Shown: piece after piece, positions 50,001 through 61,572 of the stretch
Position numbering within the stretch: position 1 is the stretch's first letter
Layout: every line of letters begins with the position of its first letter
NCBI RefSeq assembly: GCF_001949145.1
Contig: NW_019091613.1
Location: 172,622 to 236,621, forward strand
Length of the DNA stretch: 64,000 nt
Direction: 5' to 3'
Source of the DNA: Acanthaster planci
Lineage: Eukaryota; Echinodermata; Asteroidea; Valvatida; Acanthasteridae
Translations under genes and position numbers: made by a program
The notes under the pieces: model-generated
Told to the model about the DNA's origin: nothing
What the model saw: the letters and a program-made list of their open reading frames with translations, nothing else
Databases searched by the model: none

Positions 50001-51834
50001 GCTTTCAGCCATGTATAATTGATGGAAAATTATATTATGATGTTGAAAACTTGTATCATAAAAACATTTTATTTCAGCAGTTTAGGTGGGGCATTTCGAT
50101 AATCAAAGTACTGTGTGACATACACTAGTAGGTCCCAAAGAAAGCAAGAAGGGACAATCTTACTGCGAGAACTCTGTAGCGTAAAAATTGCACATTTTTT
50201 GCATAAAAATTGCATTGAGCGATTGATTACTCTCCGCCTAAGTGCGTGGGCAAAAATACCCGGATGTGCTTCTTTCCGCTATTCACTGCAGTTCCTTACT
50301 GTTCCCCGATGCAAATCTGTCTTATTTTGCGAATATGCCTATAAATGGAGTAGTATTTTGTTATTGATGTCATTTTTTTCATTAGTTATCGTCTAAAGCT
50401 TGATCGCTGCTGTTCGTGAGGTGTTAAAAAATTTCCCACGTTTATATGAAGCTTTTAAAGTACTTTTTCGACGAGTTTCCTGGCAGTCTTAAGAGTTTGC
50501 AAAGACACGCGAAGACATATATTTCATTACCTTCTGTCACGTGAAATGACGTTGAAATTCCTCATTATCGCCGACTGCAAAAGTACAGTGTCCGTGAACT
50601 CCATTCAGTGCATCATAAATCAAAACGTATGAATAATGTTCCACAGAATCGTTAACCTCTGACAAAAACGTCCCTGGTATACCAGTTAATGTCATTTTAA
50701 GCAACCGCAGATGCATACCTGCTGTTCTTTTAAACAGCAAGCCCAGACTTTAATTAGTCACTAGTCTACCGGCTGCTGTCATAAATCCTTCCAGGCAGTC
50801 GTTTACGAACAGTACTTGTGACAGTAAGACTGTCTTTTTGCTCTTCGTGTCGTATATTTCAACCTCTGCCGTAGCGCCAGTAGGGAAGAACTCTTTTGAG
50901 AGGGAGGGAATTATAGGTGTCAGGTATAGGCGGTGGTATGTCCATTGTTACATCTTTGAACTACGTTCAGTTTTATACCTTGCCCAGATTGTGTGTACCT
51001 TTGCTGGTTTAAAGGGTTCCCTGCTGAAATTTTACATAGAAATCTCTCTAAACATGAAGGCGCCTTCAGCGTCTTCACCTAATTGAAATCTCAACCATAC
51101 ATTATGTACTTGTTTTGACTCAACGCGCTCGTTTTGTCCCTAGGATGAAAGACAAATCGCATTGGTTTTTATAGATTCCTCCTTGTGAAAAGTTAGTGTA
51201 CCGATTCTGACCAACAAAATTACACCACTTTGAAGTCTTTTTTCACTATCACTGGCATAATTAGTTGTAACAGTAAGAAATTCATATTTAAAAAATCCCA
51301 TGATTCTATTTGAAAGCCGTGGCAATCAACTGCACGAATAATCATTGCACTTGGAAGGAACCGAACGTGCACTTATCTGAACTTTCCGAATCGTTCTGGC
51401 AAAAATATCGGTACGTAGTCCGTATCGATGTACTATTAAGGTTCACACTCTTTGAAAAAAGTATGGATTGATTTTACGAACGATGATCAAAATGTAAACT
51501 ATATACATGTACTTGCACACTTGAAAAAAAGTCCCTCTAAAAAGGCTGTCATAATTCAATCGACCAACGAGATCGTTTTTATACATTTTTTTGTTTAAAA
51601 AATAGGCCAGCATTTTAAATCTGACTTTTTCTATCGTGTAAATCCCTTCCCAAAGATACAGATACACATGACTGTATGGGTATACAACGGATATGGTTAC
51701 ATATGACGGACAAATGTTTACACTCTTCCTTTGGTCCTTTGACCAAAGTAGTGCTATAAACACTCCCGCTTATGCTAAACATAAAGTAAACAAATGAAAT
51801 TACGTGAAGGACCAAAAGTGAATGGTAAACTTAC
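44073..51834 (-). other. Intron 1 of P2X gene 1, 5' part
   Basis: This is the 7.8 kb next to exon 1. I find no further element or exon. Open frames such as 46558-46830 (minus) and 47302-47703 (both strands) overlap each other and lack family features. CpG-containing patches near 47420-47560 and 48160-48240 could be regulatory. Confidence 0.6.
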
Positions 51835-52058
51835 ATGACTACGTAAGCAATGACGCAAATCTGCACTACTCTATTGATGAGGCCCACTTTCTTGCTCTTA
51901 ATCTGCACCATCTTGGGCGTGTCGTAGTCGAAGAACTGGTCCGACATCATACCCATGTAGCTACCGATCCGTGCGCCAAAGTTCCCCAGCCGTTTCCCCA
52001 TCTTGCTAGAACTCTTGGAGAGATCGCTTACACTGGACGAGTTGGAACAATTTTCCAT
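51835..52058 (-). CDS. P2X gene 1, exon 1: N-terminus and start of TM1
   Basis: This is the first coding exon of an ATP-gated P2X channel. With the chosen ATG it encodes residues 1-74. The serine-rich start MENCSNSSSVSDL leads to FFDYDTPKMVQIKSKKVGLI and then NRVVQICVIAYVV, the beginning of TM1. The YDTPK element (45-49) is the conserved cytoplasmic motif whose threonine is a proposed kinase site, and KSKKVG.(L/I)NR is typical of the family. The donor is AT|GTAAGT in phase 2, which joins exon 2 as ..VV-I-YVLIINK. The ATG at 52058 was chosen as a plausible upstream start. ATGs at 52115, 52001, 51956, 51950 and 51947 are alternatives. The last of these would leave a shorter but still family-like N-terminus. 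The adjacent gene 2 is a paralogue. Confidence 0.93.
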
Positions 52059-53100
52059 AAAAGGAGCCCACTGCAGTTTTTTTGCACAATGCAATGGCAG
52101 AAAAAGCGCCCACATATATTTCAATGAAATATTATTATACGCACGCGTTGTTACTCCCTAAAACGTCGATCCTCTTCAAACAGGCCGCAGTCTGGCCTCT
52201 CGTGTCGTTGATGCCTTTTTTTCGCAGTTTATTTGCAAACAATCCAAACGCGGTGGAAATCTTGACTTGTCCTTGTTTGCCAGCCGCCCTGTGAGTACGA
52301 CCAGGGGTGTTACGATCACGAGCTAAGTGATCGCTATAAATTATACCAAAGTTTGTTCCGGGTTTCAAGTGGAGGCCGATATGAATAAACGAATCAGAGG
52401 ATGTCTGTGGCACGCTTGTGTTTTGGCGAATTTAATTTTCATGCGGAGTCGTGGAGCTAATTTAAGAGTGTTCCCATCTGCTTGTCCCGGAGAACCACTG
52501 AAAATGTGGACTTGCGAGAGGCGTCTTTCCTTCCTTGCCCGAAGAACGAAGATGAGACGTGATAAAAAGTAAGCCAAGTGTATTATCTCCCCTGCTGTTC
52601 GCTTCCACCAAAAGGCGCTGCCGTGGCAGACTGCGACAACTATTTCACGATCCTCCCGTCAATCGGCAAATCAGACAAATTTTGTTCAAACAAAATGACG
52701 AGTGCGGGTCACTCCCGAAAGAGTTCAATCGATTCCGGGTGGTGAGACTTCAAGGAAGCGGTCAGCTTACGGTGACTCCGCGATCGAGGAATAAACTCTT
52801 CGTTAGTTCACAATGCTTTCACTCCAACGAGTCTCACCGACGAGCAAGTCATCACGGACTCGTACACGATCGTTTGGGGATGGCGCAACTCCGTGGCGTG
52901 CAGATGTGCCTGATCGAGGTTTGTTCTTTAATGAGCGGTACACTGAATGGCGCTCATGTCGGATTCATCGCTCGGCGTTCTTAACCCCAACTCTCCTCTT
53001 CTCCACAGAGGTGTCGATGCGTACATGAACGCACATTTTCGGTCACTACTCTGCAGTTGTTGAATATTAATCAATGTAATGCCCCCCTTTTTATACAAAA
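52059..53100 (-). promoter_or_regulatory. 5' flank / probable 5' UTR and promoter of P2X gene 1
   Basis: The kilobase upstream of exon 1 includes a CpG-dense block (about 52600-52990, with many CG words such as CCGCGATCGAGG and ACGATCG). It also has a TATA-like sequence further upstream. Long open frames on both strands here are explained by the higher GC content. An untranslated first exon is possible but no splice site can be fixed. Confidence 0.35.
53086..53095 (-). promoter_or_regulatory. TATA-like box for P2X gene 1
   Basis: On the minus strand the sequence reads GTATAAAAAGGGG. If used, transcription would begin about 30 bases further on, giving a 5' leader of about 1 kb to the exon 1 ATG. 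Confidence 0.25.
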
Positions 53101-55010
53101 TTGATTATGGTAAGGCGCGGAAATCATCCACAGCTCTGCAGAGTTAATGGAAGCATTGTTGGCTTTTTGCAAAATTAATGTATTTATCTGTCACAAAGAC
53201 GATTAATAGCCGACAGGTTGACGCCCCCTTCGAATCTGAAATAATTCTAGCTATTTAGTTCACGAAGAGATTCTTTCCAACGAATGAGTTTAAATTTTAC
53301 TCAAGGCGTTTACAAACAACCCAATTATTTTTTTTTTCGTTCCAGAAATGTCAGCTTTACAAAAATCACATCACTCAAGCAAAGTGCCCATTTTCCGACG
53401 ATAAACACAGGGGCGGAAGCCAGTCTTAGGCGTACCACAACTATAATACTTTTTCGTTGAAGATAATAGGGTACTCTCTAAGTGGCAAGATGTGTCACAG
53501 TCCAGCGGACCTCGACAACCGGCTGTCATGATTTTATTAGACAAAGAGAAAAAAATTCAGGCCAAGTGCTGACGAAAGAAGCCGTATACTACAGCTCTAA
53601 ACGTTAGACCAAAACACCGCAAGGCGGCATCCTGACGACGAAGACTCCTCTGGCAGGTGCCCATGAGGGCGCCCTTGATTTTAATAGAACAAAATTGTGT
53701 TCGTGGAACAGATGTATAGACATTTTCGTAAATACACTGCTCAGCCCCTGCACAAACAGTCAGCAAAATAAATAAAATAAAGTCCAAATAATCTTTTTTT
53801 CGTCAATCGTACAAGGACAGAGTACGAAAACAGAGAAGTAATATAGGCCTAATGTTATACTTCTGTTTGGCATTGAAGCATTTTTTTCGTGATTAGCGTA
53901 ACGTCAATTCCCAATGCACGTATCAAACAGTCGAGTGAACATTATCCTGTGAATGAAAGCAAATACGGACTCGACGTTTACGGCAAAAATAGCCTGTGAT
54001 GGTGACACAATAAAACAATAAAGGCTAAAGGCATGCAAGGGTGGATTCAAAACCTTTGGGGGGTGGACATTTTTCCAGGGGGCACAAAAATGGAAATTTG
54101 GTTACGTAACCTTTAAGGCCTTTGTGGAGGGCGAGGCTATTTTTCGGGGGGGGGGTTATACGCTTTTAAAAGGAATGGAACGAATTGGATTCAAAAAGTC
54201 ACCATTCTTCCACATTTGTTTTGTTCAATTCTATCATCTATCATGTAAACCAACTCCAGATTTATTATTTTTCAACCAAAATAAAAGGGTTTTTTTAGGG
54301 GGTCATTTTTGTGGGCGGTTGCAGAGTGGGGGATTTACCCTCGTTGGCTTCTACAACAAGGGTACCACGCGATAGGGGCCCTGAAGTTCAGATAATTGTT
54401 TCAATTTCAGCAACACTCCAACATGAGAACTTTTTTTTCGTCTGAAAATAATGAGAGAGTCTGATAAGCCAGTTTCACGAATTTCCTCAGCATCAGGTCC
54501 TCAGACATTCCAAGCATCTCAACAAATTCGAGCGTCTTTTAAGCCAACCCCTCCCGATAAAAGGGGAATTCACTGCTGCGCTGTAATCGAGGGAAAAAAT
54601 TAAAGTATAGAGCAGACACTCCGTTTGACATGTTCGCACATCAGTGAAATTGCTGCGCACGGTAAAGAAGCGGTTTGGGACTAGTCCCGTGTCCGACTGC
54701 GGTAGTTCTAGGCGAAAAGGTTAATTAAAACAAATCAGTTGAGTTCTTCATTAAATAAACCAGACATGTGCTCAAAGACGCCACTCAACTGAAAGGTTAG
54801 ATTGTCTTCTGGGAAATAAGCCCCTTTGTATAAATAGGCTATAACCGTCCGTCAATCTAAAGGATTTCAAATTAAATGGGACGCAGTGAGACAGTTGCAA
54901 AGTTTTTTTCTGCAGTAAAAGTAGTACGAGGATAGGCCTGCCGTGATTTCATTAATCTTGTTGAAAAGAAATCGGCGTCTTCTAATTAGAGATCTTGTCT
55001 TTTCAGAATG
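53101..55010. other. Intergenic region, first part
   Basis: I see no gene. Degenerate G-rich material at about 54040-54320 (GGATTCAAAACCTTTGGGGG, a ten-G run) resembles decayed interspersed repeats seen elsewhere in the window near 9240-9450. Confidence 0.6.
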
Positions 55011-55320
55011 TTGACCAATTCAACTTCAGCGACTGGCCTACCCAGTGGTCATCTTGCCAGCCAGCCATAGCCAACTAGCTAGCCAATACAGTCGCCAGTG
55101 AGACGTCCCTGTCCATAAGCTCTTACAGATACCAAGCCACCACTCTCCCCCGTCCAAGGTTCTACTCGTTAAGGCAACATGGAAGTGGGGCAGTAGCCAA
55201 TCTGTTGGCCGTTCAGTCGGCCATTAACCAATCATAGAGGGGACGGAGCCAGCCAGCTAGCCACCGATCAGTCTGCCATTCGTAAAGTGCCTGGCCGCCA
55301 ATAGGTCAACCAAGACCAGG
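55011..55320. promoter_or_regulatory. CCAAT/CCAG-rich low-complexity stretch
   Basis: The stretch repeats GCCAGCCAGCC, GCCAATA, GCCAATC and AACCAATCA words many times without a fixed period. At least five CCAAT words lie within 300 bp. It may be NF-Y-type regulatory DNA or simply a decayed simple repeat. Confidence 0.3.
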
Positions 55321-56286
55321 TAAGGAAGACAATCCCTATCAAACCATCATCTAACCCCACCCATAGTAACTACCTTGTAATCCACCCATGCAACCAGGGA
55401 TAATCAACAAAAACAACCACTCACACAATCTGAAAATTACTGTCTGACCAACGAACAGTCCGGCCATCCCGGGACAAGTCGAGCAACAACTACAACGTAC
55501 ATGTATCTGCCAACCACTGCAGTGGTCAATTTTGCCTGGCATCCACAGTACATTTTGTGCACCGATTACCAGAGGAAATCGACCAGTGGTCGACAATAAT
55601 GACAAATAATGGTCGTCGCTCGAACTTGTTCCAGTAGCCGGCTCACAGCGGCACCATGTCGCACAACGGTCAAATTCGCCCGAGTCGCCTCCGCGGAAAG
55701 TGCACTTTGCCAAGACCCAAATCATCAACCAAGCACAAGTCCGCCGTCTTCATTTCCTCCAAGTAATGGGACCTTTTCCCACCGTCTTTTAATGTTAGCC
55801 GGTGGGCCCGGGGGGCAAACCGTCAAATAATGCATCACCACCCCGACGGGCCGAAAAGGATGTTCTCGAAATAATACATTATTAAAACTCCCCCCCCCCA
55901 AATAATTGATTACAAAATGTCATATGCCCAGACCTTTTAATTTTATACTGAGGACTAGGGCATACTTTCGGCTGATGAAGAAAACGAGAAGTACCTCAAG
56001 GTGTCAAATCAGTAGATGATTGCAAAGTGCATACGGGGCTGACATGCATTTAATACATGCTCATCACGTACATTCGGAAAACACCACAAAGGGATTATCT
56101 TCAAATGATTGCCACTATCATGGCGCGCATGCTTGAGATGTTCCCCGATAAAAACATGGTAAAAATGGTCACTAAACAAAGCATGTAACGTTTCAGACAA
56201 GCAGGAAGTCGACGACAGCGCCCAAGAAGACAACAACAAACACAGCGGGTCCACGGGCGGAAATTACGTTGATTTGGTGTTTGATT
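55321..56286. other. Intergenic GC-rich stretch
   Basis: Locally CpG-rich sequence (about 55600-55830) produces open frames on both strands (minus 55351-55728, plus 55609-55830) that show no recognised motif. I do not call a gene. Confidence 0.5.
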
Positions 56287-56312
56287 TGCGCGGGAACTGT
56301 TTGGGCGGGAAC
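56287..56312 (+). promoter_or_regulatory. Paired E2F-like sites
   Basis: TGCGCGGGAACTG and TGGGCGGGAACTC place two GCGGGAA cores 15 bp apart in a CpG-containing stretch. This is a typical arrangement for E2F/DP binding, but no transcription unit starting here is identified. Confidence 0.3.
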
Positions 56313-58579
56313 TCATCGGTCTTCTTTCTTTGCTCTAAGTTTTTATTGCGCGAGTCCCAGGCCCGCAGTACGTCAATCGATCATTTAGAAACAAGATGAT
56401 GGGGTCTACAATGTGAAGTGGGAAAGCTAATTGTTCAGATCATTTAATAAGGTCCAGTCGGTGGTTGTTTTTCAAACTAGCTGAAACGACCAGAGTGGTC
56501 AGATACAGAGATCTTTCCTGCGAGGACGAAGATAATTGTCAAACTCAAAGCGACCACAGGCGGACTTTGCTCAGCGCAGACAATGGTTCAGTTAATAATC
56601 GGTAGTTGGTGGCGCTCATCGAAACCAGCGTGACAACTACAGACACATACGTATATGTCTGCGGTGACAACCGTTCCCTTGCATTTGCACTGTCAACGAC
56701 TAAACAGTTGGAGGCCATGGCCCGCCCACAACTGTTCCTAACCTTAATCCATCCCTGACGGGAACATGTAGCATGTAGTAGAGATCCCAATGAAAACAAT
56801 CCCAAGGAATTTGAAACACACAATTCGTTAAAGAAAATCATTTTCCTACTTTCAATCGGTCGATTTATTGCCAAAAATACATTTCCTTTCTAAAAACAGG
56901 AGTTGGGTTCAATTTAAACTGAACATTAAATTAAAATGGAAGATTCAGGACCGTCAGATTTTAAATTAAGTTCTTCGAACATATTCTTGATATGTAGGTA
57001 AGAGTGGTGACATTAGCAGATGGGGGGAAGGACTTTGATCAAACCTTGGAGGAGCTTAATATAAAAAGTTTTCAAAAAATAAAATACTTAAAAATAATCG
57101 CCACTAAAAGATACCTGTCACAATTAAACACTCTCTGCAAACTATGATTCTGAGAAAAATAATGATTCGGAGAAAACACTACCCTGATTTGGGTAAAAAT
57201 AAAGTAGGCATAGCTCTCTTCAGCAAAAACTTTTACCTCAACGACAAGCAAAAGACCAGAACAAAAACGTAGGCCAAACATGTTACATCTGCCCACAATG
57301 TGGCAGACAGTGCAAGGGAAACCTAATTTCTAATAGTAGAGTAAATGCCAACCTGGTTCAATCTGGTAATTTACTAAATCACAAATCGTAATGAAAATGC
57401 CCAACCTGTGCTTTATTAATTATACAACTTTTTTCCTGTTTACAGTAAGGAGTGTAGTTTGGTAAATAAACAGACATGGCTCTACCCCCCCCACGTGTGA
57501 ATGAACAAACTAGTAAACTTTGGCATGTGACCTTCTTAATTTCATCAAGATAGGGCACCATGAGTGAATTTCCTCTCTAAAAAGTCTCAACGAAAATGAT
57601 TCCACACAGAGTATGTTACAAAATATGCAGTTGGAACAAAGGCAGACTGAAACAATATGGCCTTCGAACTTTGCACTTATCAAACTTACAAAATTGGCAC
57701 GGTTGATATGAAATTGCAATATTGCTTAGTATCGGTTAGGCACATATGTACAAAAGATTAATTTCTAGTTCAGAGATTAGTTTCTCTCTGAATCTGGATA
57801 AAGTTCCATGTTTTATTTCAGCCTTGTCAATGGCATTTAATTATTTCTTAATATAGACACATGATTACCAATTTCACTAGATAAATGGTAGAGACCTCTC
57901 AGACCCATGTCACGAGCGAATAATTCTGAGTCAATGAATCAAAGCAGATTATAAACCTGTGATAACAAGAATGATCAAAGGTGAAATCTTTTAGGAGCTT
58001 TTTCTCTTTGAAGTGCACATCAATTGACTGAAATTCATAAATACATGTACCTAAGACACTTTAGCCATTCCTATTAATTGAGAGCTCATCATGTGGCTGG
58101 TCTTTAAAAAATTAAAGCATTAGTTGGCTGGGCCACCTCATGCAATACGCGCCACGCACCCCTGTCTTTTCTAAAAAACGAGATTGTTACTCACGAGAAA
58201 AACATACAAAAAGCATAGTTAAAGGGGTGTTTGAAAAAAGTAAGTAAAATTTGCTAAAAATCACTGAAAATTAATAACTAGGCTGCTAATAATCCTTGCC
58301 CTTGGATAAGGCACTATCAGTGTCCATTCTGACCGATCAGGTACAAATTTATTCATTTATTGAAGAACGAATGGACAATGAAACAACTTTCTGAAAATTG
58401 CGAACAAGACCAGAATCTTTTAGCTGTTTAAAGTGGAAGATTTCAAGTTCTTTCAAAAGTTTGGAATGCCAAGCTCTAAGTAAATGTCAGATAAATCAAC
58501 AGTACTGTACACATTTGAAAAAAAATCTAACATTTGGCTTAATCTTTAAAAACAAATCATGAGTTTTTGTCGATAAATA
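56313..58579. other. Intergenic region, AT-rich
   Basis: I see no gene or structured repeat here. Open frames are short and unrelated to known families. Confidence 0.6.
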
Positions 58580-58754
58580 CAGTTGAACCTCGTTAATAAG
58601 AACACTGTTAACACAAGGCTCTGCTTTTTACAAGGAAATTTTTAGGTCCCAATCCTTTGTGTTTCATTGTTTTCATTCTTGATAATACAAGGTTCCTGTT
58701 ATGACAAGGTCATCTGCCAAGTCTAAGGGATCTCTTATTAATGAGGTTTGACTG
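58580..58754. mobile_element. Pogo/Tigger-like MITE with TA target duplications
   Basis: This 175-bp element begins CAGTTGAACCTCGTTAATAAGA. It ends, read inverted, CAGTCAAACCTCATTAATAA. It is bordered on both sides by TA. CAGT ends, TA duplication and the (G)AACCTC-TTAATA terminal sequence are typical of short relatives of Tigger/pogo elements of the Tc1/mariner superfamily. It has no transposase. An open frame entering from its right edge is not meaningful. Confidence 0.85.
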
Positions 58755-60843
58755 TAATTTAAATAGTGTCTTCACAGTCACTCACTTTCACCTGCAGATG
58801 GAACTCAAACTTCTTGTTATTCCTCATTTGTTTCTTTGGAACAGACTGATGCATTGTCCAAGGGCTGAAAGACAAGAACGCAAATTTGGAAAAGTAATCA
58901 GTCATGGGGAACAGAGAAATTGCAAATTCGTCCACTGTCATTCCATCAGTTACATGTATGTTCACGTCCATCAGTCACGAAAAAATCACCTAATCTTGTG
59001 GAAACTGACTCAAAATGAGGAACATCTGGTAACTGTGTACTCCATTACTGTAGCAATGCAGTCAAAATGAAACGGAAACCCTGTTCAATAGACAGATTCT
59101 ATGCAACTTGACTGCCTTCCTCTGGTGCAAAGGTGCTATCACAATTGGGCACATTCTATTAAAAAAATGTCCTTCGTTTATACAAACCAGTGCACCCCCA
59201 ACGTGTGCCAAAACTCATCCCTCACAACTAAAGCACACTGCAATATGTACATTACAGTGAGCAGGGATGGGATTGACCAGTGATAAAAATAGCTGAAAAC
59301 AGCTGAAAAAAAGGCATAAAGAAGCTGAACTGTGAAAATCTCCTATACTTTTGTACCCAGCCAGTGAGGAAAAATAGCTGAAATCCAAAACAAAAAAGAA
59401 CAAAAAAGCTCAATCAGCTTAATAGCTGAGAAATCTCACCCCCGAATGAGAAGTGTTTTATTGCAAATGGCAGCTTGAAATGAACACACATGCATATTAA
59501 ATACCTACGAGGTGAAAACACAATGTACTGAAACAAAACTATAAACAATGTATTTCTGACACTGAAAATATATACACCTGTAAAGAAAAATATCAGCATA
59601 AATATCAGGCCACTGTAAATTTACCGATGCAGTGCTCTTCAATACATTCACAGCTGGGAGTGAGAGCCTTCAAATGTACTATAGGTTTAACACATGGCCC
59701 ATTTAATTTTGTTTTCAACGAATGATCCTTCACACGAGCATTCAATAACCAAAAGCAGGCATTCGATTTCGTGATTGAGCATTCTCCAGGGAAATAAATC
59801 CATTCAAATTCAAAGGTCATTTTCATCATTTTACATTCGTCAAAGGGCTTCAAAAGAGGTTGATCAGGCATTTGATTTAGTCAATAAGCAATCTTGTTTC
59901 ACTGTATGAATTTAAATTTAATCCAGTAATAAGGGTTTTCAGGCTATATAAAATCTGATTTCCTAGGAAAAAAGGTTTAACGGTGGATCATGAGTTTTGG
60001 TCAATGTGACTTTATACCAAAATGTCGCTGGCCGGGTTCTAACAAAAAAACTGAGGTTCGTAGAAAGGGAAAGCTTTCCAGAGGAATAACGCAGAGAAAG
60101 GCCTGTTAACAAATTTTTCCCCCCCCCTTTTTTTCCCCTTTTTGTGTTTTAAGGTCAATCCTGGATTTTTCCCCTGAGCTTTTGTTATCTTGATTTGTAC
60201 ATTTTGAAATGGTCCCAATAATCGGATAGGAAACACAAAAGATCTGCATCAGTGCACACAAAAAAGAGCAAAATAAAACCTTTCTGATTTGACTCAAGAA
60301 AATAGGCAAAGTGTACAAACGCAAAATAAAGGGCATGAGGGAATCATTCCCAATGATTAGGGACCAAGGGTATCGTACACAACTGCTTGCAACAGAAGAC
60401 CAGCGGCATTTCACTTCTCCAATAGGCCTACTCCTAAATGGAACACTCAGAATGCGAAATAGATTTACTGCAAACAAAAAAGAAAATCACGCACAGGTTT
60501 TGCTGGAATTGGCCGGGAAAAACCTATATGAACACATGTAATTGCTTATATTCTAACAAGCTTTTCAAACCTGAGAAAATGCACTGAGTCATTCCAAGGC
60601 CATAACATTTCACTCCCATTCCTTTTCAAAAGCATTCCGGTATTAGCAGAAAAATGTGACTAATTTGAAACTTATTGGCAGGACTGTAATACATGGAAGA
60701 AAAAAACTTGTCCGTCAGAAAATGGCAGAACGAGCAAGTTCTTTCTCAAATAAATTGCACACTAGGATCATGAAACTGGTCAGAGTAGTCATCTAATTAA
60801 AGAAAGGTACATCACAGTATAATCCAGGGATCTCAAGTTACAG
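58755..60843. other. Region between MITE and gene 2 poly(A) candidate
   Basis: The minus-strand frames at 58759-58971 and 59605-59871 have fairly ordinary protein composition but no recognised domain or clear splice context. They are left uncalled. The region also holds the AGCTGAAA-rich repeat at 59257-59450 and a C/T run near 60119. Confidence 0.5.
59257..59450. repeat. AGCTGAAA-rich interspersed repeat
   Basis: The word AGCTGAAA or a close variant recurs several times. The borders GAGCAGGGATGGGATT on the left and AATCTCACCCCCGAATGAG on the right are imperfect inverted counterparts, suggesting a decayed MITE. Confidence 0.4.
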
Positions 60844-60849
60844 TTTATT
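60844..60849 (-). terminator. Candidate poly(A) signal AATAAA of P2X gene 2
   Basis: AATAAA on the minus strand lies about 690 bp downstream of the proposed gene 2 stop codon. A TGTGATGT stretch follows within about 40 bases. Other AATAAA words farther downstream (for example near 59457) are alternatives. Confidence 0.35.
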
Positions 60850-60960
60850 GGAATAGCTTGTGATCTGATTTGACGGGACTGAATGATCTGCAACTGGCTT
60901 GGGATTACTTGTGATCGCTGCGAGAAGTCCCAGGCATTGTTAGGACTTGGAGGTCTAACA

Positions 60961-61209
60961 GTGACTTTGAGGACTGTGAGAACTTTTGGGACTTTGAGGA
61001 ATTGAGAGGACTTTATGGACTTGTGATGACTTTCAGAACGAAGTAGACTTTGGGACTTTGAGGAATTGTGATGACTCAGAGAAATGTGAGGACTTTAGGG
61101 ACTTGTGAGGAGTTTCATAACTGTGCAGACTTTGGGACTTTGAGGATTTGTGATGACTCAGAAAAATATGAGGGCTTTAGGGACTTGTGAAAAATTCAAA
61201 GACTTGATT
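60961..61209 (-). repeat. Tandem repeat in the probable 3' UTR of gene 2 (82-bp unit)
   Basis: Two good units (61046-61127 and 61128-61209) are 82 bp each and share GACTTTGGGACTTTGAGGA, TTGTGATGACTCAGA and TTTAGGGACTTGTGA. A more degenerate region precedes them, built from the same GGACTTTGAGGA words. Confidence 0.75.
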
Positions 61210-61533
61210 AACACTCTTGAGTCTGATGGAATGTACTAACAGTGTTCAATGTAAGTCACCTTAACAAGCAGCTTCTGTGGGATATTGTCACCTGCTTCAA
61301 ATGCACTTTAGATATTCTTTCTAATTAGGTGAGGCTCACAATTGGTGACTTCTAGATTTTCAACCATGGCTTGTCCTTGTATGCTGCAGTTTGCAATGAA
61401 AAAGAGGAAATGTCTGAAGAAGTATGATGGTGAACAACTTATCGGCCATGGCATGAAATGAATTAGACTGTGATTGATGATGATGGATGATTATATTCAC
61501 TGTGAATGCTTACATTGTCCCTCAAACTAGTAT

Positions 61534-61572
61534 CTAACTTGAGACTTCCCTCAACAAGCTCTGTGTCTCGCC
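61534..61572 (-). CDS. P2X gene 2, probable terminal exon (short C-terminal tail)
   Basis: After a strong T/C-rich tract and acceptor (CCTGTTCCGTAG) a phase-0 frame reads GETQSLLREVSSS and stops at TAG (61534-61536). The preceding exon ends in phase 0 after VDYE, so the joined tail would be VDYE-GETQSLLREVSSS. That is close in length and position to the vertebrate P2X4 tail, which ends about a dozen residues after VEDYE. The call rests on phase, acceptor quality and tail length, because tails are poorly conserved. A second candidate acceptor near 61383 would give the tail HTRTSHG. The tail is cytoplasmic and can carry trafficking signals. Confidence 0.5.
   Translation of the reverse strand, partial: GETQSLLREVSS

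Noticed and set aside
52559-52984. Plus-strand open frame of 141 residues
   Set aside because: It lies in the CpG-dense leader of gene 1, has no recognised motif and is rich in Arg/Ser as expected from composition.
55351-55728. Minus-strand open frame of 125 residues, cysteine-rich
   Set aside because: GC-rich low-complexity DNA with open frames on both strands; no family features or splice context.
58759-58971. Minus-strand frame considered as a tail exon of gene 2
   Set aside because: It overlaps stop codons upstream, has no good acceptor, and a better phased terminal exon exists at 61534-61572.
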